A DNA stretch of 64,000 nucleotides. Origin: Edaphobacter bradus. GTDB lineage: Bacteria; Acidobacteriota; Terriglobia; Terriglobales; Acidobacteriaceae. Every line of letters starts with the position of its first letter. Within the stretch, counting starts at the first letter, position 1. The position numbers and the translations under genes were made by a program. Below the pieces are notes generated by a model, which did not search any database, was not told the DNA's origin, and worked only from the letters and a program-made list of their open reading frames with translations. The stretch spans positions 1 to 64,000 of the forward strand of contig NZ_JAGSYF010000002.1 of the NCBI RefSeq assembly GCF_025685645.1, read 5' to 3'. Below, piece by piece: positions 59,695-64,000 of this stretch.

Positions 59695-60144
59695 ATGAGA
59701 GTCTTCGATCCCGTGTTGTTCATTCTACGTAAGAAGGGCACGGAGGTATGGCATGTACCTCCCGATGCGACTGTTTATGATGCCATGAAGATGATGGCGG
59801 ACAAGGATGTGGGTGCGTTGCTGGTTATGGACGGCGAGCACCTTGAAGGTGTCGTTTCGGAGCGGGATTATGCCCGGAAAGTGATCATTCAGGGGCGTTC
59901 GTCGAAGGAGACTCCCGTGCGCGAGATCATGTCGGAGCCGATGATTACCATCCGCCCGGAGTGTTCCGTGGACGAGGCCATGCGGCTCATCACAACACAT
60001 CGGGTCCGTCACCTTCCGGTGGTCTGCGACGGCAAGGTTCATGGTGTGATCTCGATTGGAGACCTGGTGCAGTGGATCTCCTTCGCGCAGGATCAGACCA
60101 TTGAACAGCTCGAGAATTACATCGAAGGGAAATACCCCTGCTAG
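59695..60144 (+). CDS. CBS-pair domain protein
   Basis: 149 residues from ATG 59695 (AAGGAG 7 nt upstream); a longer upstream frame has no such site. Two CBS units: VPPDATVYDAMKMMADKDVG with ALLVMDGEHLEGVVSERDYA, and SEPMITIRPECSVDEAMRLI with HLPVVCDGKVHGVISIGDLV. Stand-alone CBS pairs bind adenosine nucleotides or S-adenosylmethionine and act as energy-status sensors. It is soluble and cytosolic. It converges on nuoN with 26 bp between stops; no link to the binding-protein island is apparent and it lacks the operator. Confidence 0.9.
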   Translation: MRVFDPVLFILRKKGTEVWHVPPDATVYDAMKMMADKDVGALLVMDGEHLEGVVSERDYARKVIIQGRSSKETPVREIMSEPMITIRPECSVDEAMRLITTHRVRHLPVVCDGKVHGVISIGDLVQWISFAQDQTIEQLENYIEGKYPC

Positions 60145-60170
60145 ATCGTCGCCCGCGGCTCTTGCACGGA

Positions 60171-61616
60171 TTATCCGAGGTTGTGTGTCGCCTCTACGAT
60201 AACGTTCCAGAGAAGTGCCGGGTAAACGCCAAGCAGAAACACCAGACCTGTCAGAGCGGCCAATGCCAGAGCTGCCGGGATGGACAAGGGAAGTGTACCC
60301 GGGTCTCCTGCCGCGATGTGCTCCGCAGGCTGGGAGTACATGACGACGATGATGCGAAGGTAGTAGAAAAGACCGATCGTGCTGCTAACGACAAGGGTAA
60401 AGAGAAGCACCCAGCGGGATTGTGAAGCGCCTGCGATAAGGACATAGAACTTGCCGAGGAATCCTGCTGTGAGCGGAATTCCGGCGAGCGAAAGAAGCAT
60501 GGTGGTGAACGTGGCTGCGACGAGCGGCCTCTGCCAGAAGAGCCCACGGAAGCTATCCAGCGAAGCAGCTTCCCATCGCGTGCCCGAGAGGACGGTCATG
60601 GTGCCGAAGGCGCCGAGGATGGTCACCATATAGGCCGCCAGGTAGTAGGTGGCTGCCGAAGCTCCGAGTACTCCACCTGCGAGCAACGCAACCAGAAGAT
60701 AGCCCATATGCGCAATGGACGAGTATGCGAGGATCCTCTTGACGTTAGTCTGCCGCAGCGCGAGAAGATTACCCGTCAGCATCGAAGCGATGGCGATGAT
60801 CGAGAGGACAAGGCCCGGCGCTCCGGCCAGCCCCCCAACCTCCGAATGAAACCAGCGCAAGAGCAATGCAAACATGCCACCTTTCGATATGGTGGCGATA
60901 AACGTAGTGACCGGCAAGGGCGCGCCCTCGTAAACATCCGGCGTCCAGAGGTGAAAAGGGACAACTGCCAGCTTGAAGCCTACCCCCGTGAGGGTGAGCG
61001 CCAAGCCTGCGAGGAAAAGAAGTGAGCTCGCTTGCCTGGTTGAATGAGTCATTGCAGTGAATTGGGAGAGTTCCATGGTCCCTGATCCCGAATAAATGAG
61101 AGCAAGACCAAAGAGCAGAATGGATGAGGACGACGCGGCCAGAATCAGATACTTGATCCCCGCTTCGACGGCCCTCTCAGTGCGAGCGTATGCGATCAAC
61201 GTGTAGAGCGCCACACTCAACAGCTCAAGACCAAGGAAGAAGGACGCGAAGTTTCGGCTGGCCACAAGCACCATCGCACCCGTCGTTGCGAGCAGTACGA
61301 GGAGGTAAAACTCCTCACGATGTTCCTTGCGCCGATCCAGGTAGTCGTAGCCGAGCAGAAATACAAATGCCGTGGCGAGGAGGAGAATCGCCACATAGAT
61401 AAGGGAGTAAGAGTCAAAGATAAAGAAAGCAGTGACCTGCCGCGGCACAACGGACGACGCAAAGGGCAGGCTCGCGAGCGCCACAAACAGGCCGATCAAT
61501 GAAATAGCGGCGGCAGCCATGTGACTGCGCCGGATAGCAATTGAGAGCATCAATAGAACCGCAGTTACCGAAACGATCAGCATCGGCAATGATGCGGTAA
61601 AGTCGGCGTGGCTCAT
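60171..61616 (-). CDS. nuoN: NADH-quinone oxidoreductase subunit N
   Basis: 481 residues, an antiporter-like membrane subunit of complex I with about 14 helices. Hallmarks: YLILAASSSSILLFGLALIY, the broken-helix region GVGFKLAVVPFHLWTPDVYE, then GAPLPVTTFIATISKGGMFA with the proton-channel lysines, and the later RILAYSSIAHMGYLLVALLA. AGGAGA upstream lies within the end of nuoM. It couples quinone reduction to proton pumping. Last gene of a nuoL-nuoM-nuoN run, whose normal order is kept. Confidence 0.95.
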   Translation of the reverse strand: MSHADFTASLPMLIVSVTAVLLMLSIAIRRSHMAAAAISLIGLFVALASLPFASSVVPRQVTAFFIFDSYSLIYVAILLLATAFVFLLGYDYLDRRKEHREEFYLLVLLATTGAMVLVASRNFASFFLGLELLSVALYTLIAYARTERAVEAGIKYLILAASSSSILLFGLALIYSGSGTMELSQFTAMTHSTRQASSLLFLAGLALTLTGVGFKLAVVPFHLWTPDVYEGAPLPVTTFIATISKGGMFALLLRWFHSEVGGLAGAPGLVLSIIAIASMLTGNLLALRQTNVKRILAYSSIAHMGYLLVALLAGGVLGASAATYYLAAYMVTILGAFGTMTVLSGTRWEAASLDSFRGLFWQRPLVAATFTTMLLSLAGIPLTAGFLGKFYVLIAGASQSRWVLLFTLVVSSTIGLFYYLRIIVVMYSQPAEHIAAGDPGTLPLSIPAALALAALTGLVFLLGVYPALLWNVIVEATHNLG

Positions 61617-61619
61617 TCT

Positions 61620-63116
61620 TTATCTCCTGACCAGCTCCTGTGGAAGTGCGCTTTGCTGCGCGGTAGCGAGGCTTGGACGGATGGCGCGCAGAACCGGCTG
61701 CGGATAGAGGCCTATCCAAACAAGGCAGATCATCATCAGGCCAAGGGCCGCCCATTCGCGCGGCCGCATGTCCGGCAGTCTCCAATGATGCCGGTTGGGG
61801 CCTTGAAACGCGCCTTGCGCAAACCTCAAACCGTAGAGAGTGGCGGCGAGAAGGCCGAGGGTAGCGACAGTGGCGAGACCAACATTCGCCCGGTATGTCC
61901 CAAGCAGGACGAGAAATTCACCCACGAAGTCCCCCAGCCCTGGAAGCCCGAGTGAAGCCATAGCAAATACAAGGCCCGCCCCACTGAGCACCGGCATGGT
62001 CTCCCACAGGCCTCCCATCTGCGATATCTCGCGCGTATGCAGTCTTTCCTGAAGCAGGCCAGCAAGAATAAACAGGGCACCCGTGCTGATTCCATGACTT
62101 ATCATCTGGACCACGGCGCCTTCGAGGGCGATTTGATTTCCGGCGAAGACTCCGAGCAGCACGAACCCCATGTGACTCACGCTGGTGTAAGCGACGAGGC
62201 GCTTGAGGTCGGTCTGGCCGACGGCGAGCACCGCACCATAGAGAATTCCGATCACGCCAATGGTCATCATCAAGGGAGCCAGCTCATGCGACGGACCTGG
62301 AAAGAGCGGCAGTACAAAACGAATCAGTCCGTATGCTCCCGTCTTCAACAAGAGCCCCGCCAGCACGACGCTTCCCGCAGTGGGAGCTTCTGTGTGCGCA
62401 TCCGGGAGCCAGGTGTGAAAGGGGAATGCAGGCAGTTTCACCGCGAACGCAATGAGAAACCCAAGCATCAGCAGACGGGCCGCGCGAGGCGACAGAGTTG
62501 TCTGGAGCAACTGCTCATAGTCGAAGGTGAAGACGCCGGTTGACTGGTAGTGAAAAACCGCCAGCGCAACGATCGCAATCAACATCAACAGACCACTCAA
62601 TTGCGTGAAGAGGAAGAACTTTGTCGACGCATAGATTCGCCTCTCGTGTCCCCATATGCCGATCAGGAAGTACATCGGCACCAGCATCAACTCCCAGAAC
62701 AAATAGAAGAGAAGGAGATCTGTTGCAAGAAAGACGCCCGTGATGCCAGCCAATACCCAGAGCAGGTTGAAGTGAAAGAAGCCGACTCGCTCCTGAATCT
62801 CAGTCCAGGAACAGAGGACCGCCATAACGCCAAGGAAGTAGGTGAGCAGAAGTAATGCCAGGCTTAGCCCATCGATTGCAAGGTGGATGTGGATGCCGAA
62901 CTGCGGAATCCAGGCGACGTTGCATTCCACAAACCAGCGCTCCGGCGTGAACTGCGATCGGCCTGCGCGGGCCATCCAGACCCCGAGGCACGTTGCAAAG
63001 TCTGCCAGCACGCTGACGACAGCAATCCAACGCGCCACAACCGTGCTTCGACGTGCAACGATCCAGGATGCGATGCCGCCGATAATCAGAATCACGATGA
63101 GACTCGGGAGAATCAT
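61620..63116 (-). CDS. nuoM: NADH-quinone oxidoreductase subunit M
   Basis: 498 residues from ATG 63116 (GAGG 10 nt upstream); an in-frame start at 63146 inside nuoL is less likely. Hallmarks of NuoM: FYLFWELMLVPMYFLIGIWG with the essential Glu, PFHTWLPDAHTEAPTAGSVV with the broken helix, LAGLLLKTGAYGLIRFVLPL with the central lysine, and DLKRLVAYTSVSHMGFVLLG. Integral proton-pumping subunit of complex I. The stop is 3 bp from the nuoN start codon and the start lies 10 bp after the nuoL stop. Confidence 0.95.
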   Translation of the reverse strand: MILPSLIVILIIGGIASWIVARRSTVVARWIAVVSVLADFATCLGVWMARAGRSQFTPERWFVECNVAWIPQFGIHIHLAIDGLSLALLLLTYFLGVMAVLCSWTEIQERVGFFHFNLLWVLAGITGVFLATDLLLFYLFWELMLVPMYFLIGIWGHERRIYASTKFFLFTQLSGLLMLIAIVALAVFHYQSTGVFTFDYEQLLQTTLSPRAARLLMLGFLIAFAVKLPAFPFHTWLPDAHTEAPTAGSVVLAGLLLKTGAYGLIRFVLPLFPGPSHELAPLMMTIGVIGILYGAVLAVGQTDLKRLVAYTSVSHMGFVLLGVFAGNQIALEGAVVQMISHGISTGALFILAGLLQERLHTREISQMGGLWETMPVLSGAGLVFAMASLGLPGLGDFVGEFLVLLGTYRANVGLATVATLGLLAATLYGLRFAQGAFQGPNRHHWRLPDMRPREWAALGLMMICLVWIGLYPQPVLRAIRPSLATAQQSALPQELVRR

Positions 63117-63126
63117 GCGAAACACC

Positions 63127-64000
63127 TCAACGAGCAAAGAATGCAATTGCGAGGATCACTGCAGTGCCCATGGCAAGACCGGTTGCATACCAGCGCACGC
63201 GTCCGGTTTGTGTCAACCGCAACGCACGGTAGCTTAGTACGGTCATCTGCGCTAAGCCGTTGACCGGTACATCCGCCGGATCGCTCGCGCTCTTGCGGGC
63301 GAGCCACTGGAACGGCCGGACGAACAGCCGGTCGTACATCCAATCAAATCCCCAACCGGCGAGCCACAATTGCTCGAGGATATTCTGCGCGGGCTGCCGT
63401 GAACGCTGCGGCCCAAAGAGCAGGTACGCCAAACCGAGGCCGAGTGCGAACACTGTGCTGGCACAGAGCGCGGTGATAGTCTCCGTAATCGGGCCTATGT
63501 GCACTTCCTCGAGCGGCGGCAATACGCTGCTTAGAAAGTTGGAAAACGCGGGCACTCCGCCAAAATGTGGAGGTGTATCCACATATCCGCCTACAAGCGA
63601 CAGAACACAAAGCACAGTCAGCGAGACGCGCACCGCGAGGCCACTCTCTTCGCGAACTTGCGACTGCTGCGGACCATAGAAGGCCAGCAGGATCATCCTG
63701 AAGGTGTAGAGCGAGGTGAGCAGAGCACCGGTCATCCCGGCAATCCAGAACCAGGCACTGCCGTTTGGGCCGGCCCACGATTGCCACAGGATGAGGTCCT
63801 TGCTGAAGAAGCCAGCAGTGATGAGCGGCAGGCCTGCCAATGCTGAGCCGCCGATTACGAACGACCAGAAGGCAAGCCGCAACTCGGAGCGGAGCCCGCC
63901 CATGCGGTACAAGTCCTGCTCGTGCACAGCATGGATGACTACGCCAGCGGCCAGAAAGAGAAGCGCCTTGAAGAAGGCATGCGTCATGAGATGGAACATG
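63127..64000 (-). CDS. nuoL: NADH-quinone oxidoreductase subunit L, 3' part
   Basis: The minus-strand frame is open from the right edge to TGA at 63127-63129; about 290 C-terminal residues are present, whereas NuoL is usually 600-650. MFHLMTHAFFKALLFLAAGV with the conserved helix lysine, MGGLRSELRLAFWSFVIGGS and LAGLPLITAGFFSKDLILWQ are typical, followed by the long C-terminal lateral-helix region (FVRPFQWLARKSASDPADV). It is the most distal proton-pumping subunit of complex I. The gene continues beyond the window. Confidence 0.95.
   Translation of the reverse strand, partial: MFHLMTHAFFKALLFLAAGVVIHAVHEQDLYRMGGLRSELRLAFWSFVIGGSALAGLPLITAGFFSKDLILWQSWAGPNGSAWFWIAGMTGALLTSLYTFRMILLAFYGPQQSQVREESGLAVRVSLTVLCVLSLVGGYVDTPPHFGGVPAFSNFLSSVLPPLEEVHIGPITETITALCASTVFALGLGLAYLLFGPQRSRQPAQNILEQLWLAGWGFDWMYDRLFVRPFQWLARKSASDPADVPVNGLAQMTVLSYRALRLTQTGRVRWYATGLAMGTAVILAIAFFAR

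Overview
The window looks like chromosomal DNA of an acidobacterium (class Terriglobia is most likely). This rests on two Oar-like TonB-dependent receptors with an N-terminal carboxypeptidase-regulatory-like domain and the plug motif LPLNGRDW, a giant secreted NHL/Ig-repeat protein, many periplasmic proteins whose signal peptides end in AxA-Q, and moderately high GC. That is inference from gene families; no rRNA or tRNA gene was seen.

Layout. (1) 1-4181, minus: a secreted repeat protein cut by the left edge. (2) 4182-6000: a scar zone with a 48-codon aldehyde dehydrogenase tail, an AT-richer orphan frame, a 12-bp-stem hairpin and a frameshifted IS5-type transposase. (3) 5994-12094, minus: a probable catabolic operon (isochorismatase-like hydrolase, amidohydrolase, XapX protein, double-VOC protein, alginate-export-type porin, DUF1275 protein), divergent from an HxlR regulator, which is followed by the stump of an FAD monooxygenase. 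(4) 13499-59089: the remarkable part, an island of about 45 kb. It holds 19 divergent genes for PstS-like periplasmic binding proteins, two TonB receptors, three secreted beta-propellers, two PepSY membrane proteins, two secondary carriers (an SHS/Jen1-type MFS protein and an AtoE-type fatty-acid carrier), a degenerate phosphodiesterase-fold protein, an operon with a triplicated unassigned domain, an OmpR-type two-component system and a small Cache-like secreted protein. No ABC permease or ATPase is in the window. (5) 59695-60144: a CBS-pair protein. (6) 60171-64000, minus: nuoN, nuoM and the 3' part of nuoL (respiratory complex I).

What ties the island together. Twelve promoter regions carry the same 38-bp element: four 5-base boxes spaced exactly 11 bp apart, the first inverted (consensus WTGAA-N6-TTCAT-N6-TTCAK-N6-YTMAT). 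At three of the clearest promoters (TonB receptor 1, MFS carrier, AtoE carrier) an identical TAAATG -10-like hexamer lies 11 bp after the last box. The element precedes the receptor/binding-protein operons, both carriers, a propeller gene, one PepSY gene and the two-component system itself. This spacing suits an OmpR/PhoB-type regulator, so the local response regulator is the obvious candidate, though a PhoB/PhoP-like regulator elsewhere is possible.

Working model (inference): a co-regulated envelope uptake system in which TonB receptors bring a solute across the outer membrane, a diversified set of soluble PstS-fold proteins captures it, and secondary carriers rather than an ABC transporter move it inward. 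The binding proteins keep the PstS scaffold, but the segment where PstS has its phosphate-binding R-x-x-G-S-G-T loop is rewritten differently in almost every copy. The ligand is therefore unknown and need not be phosphate.
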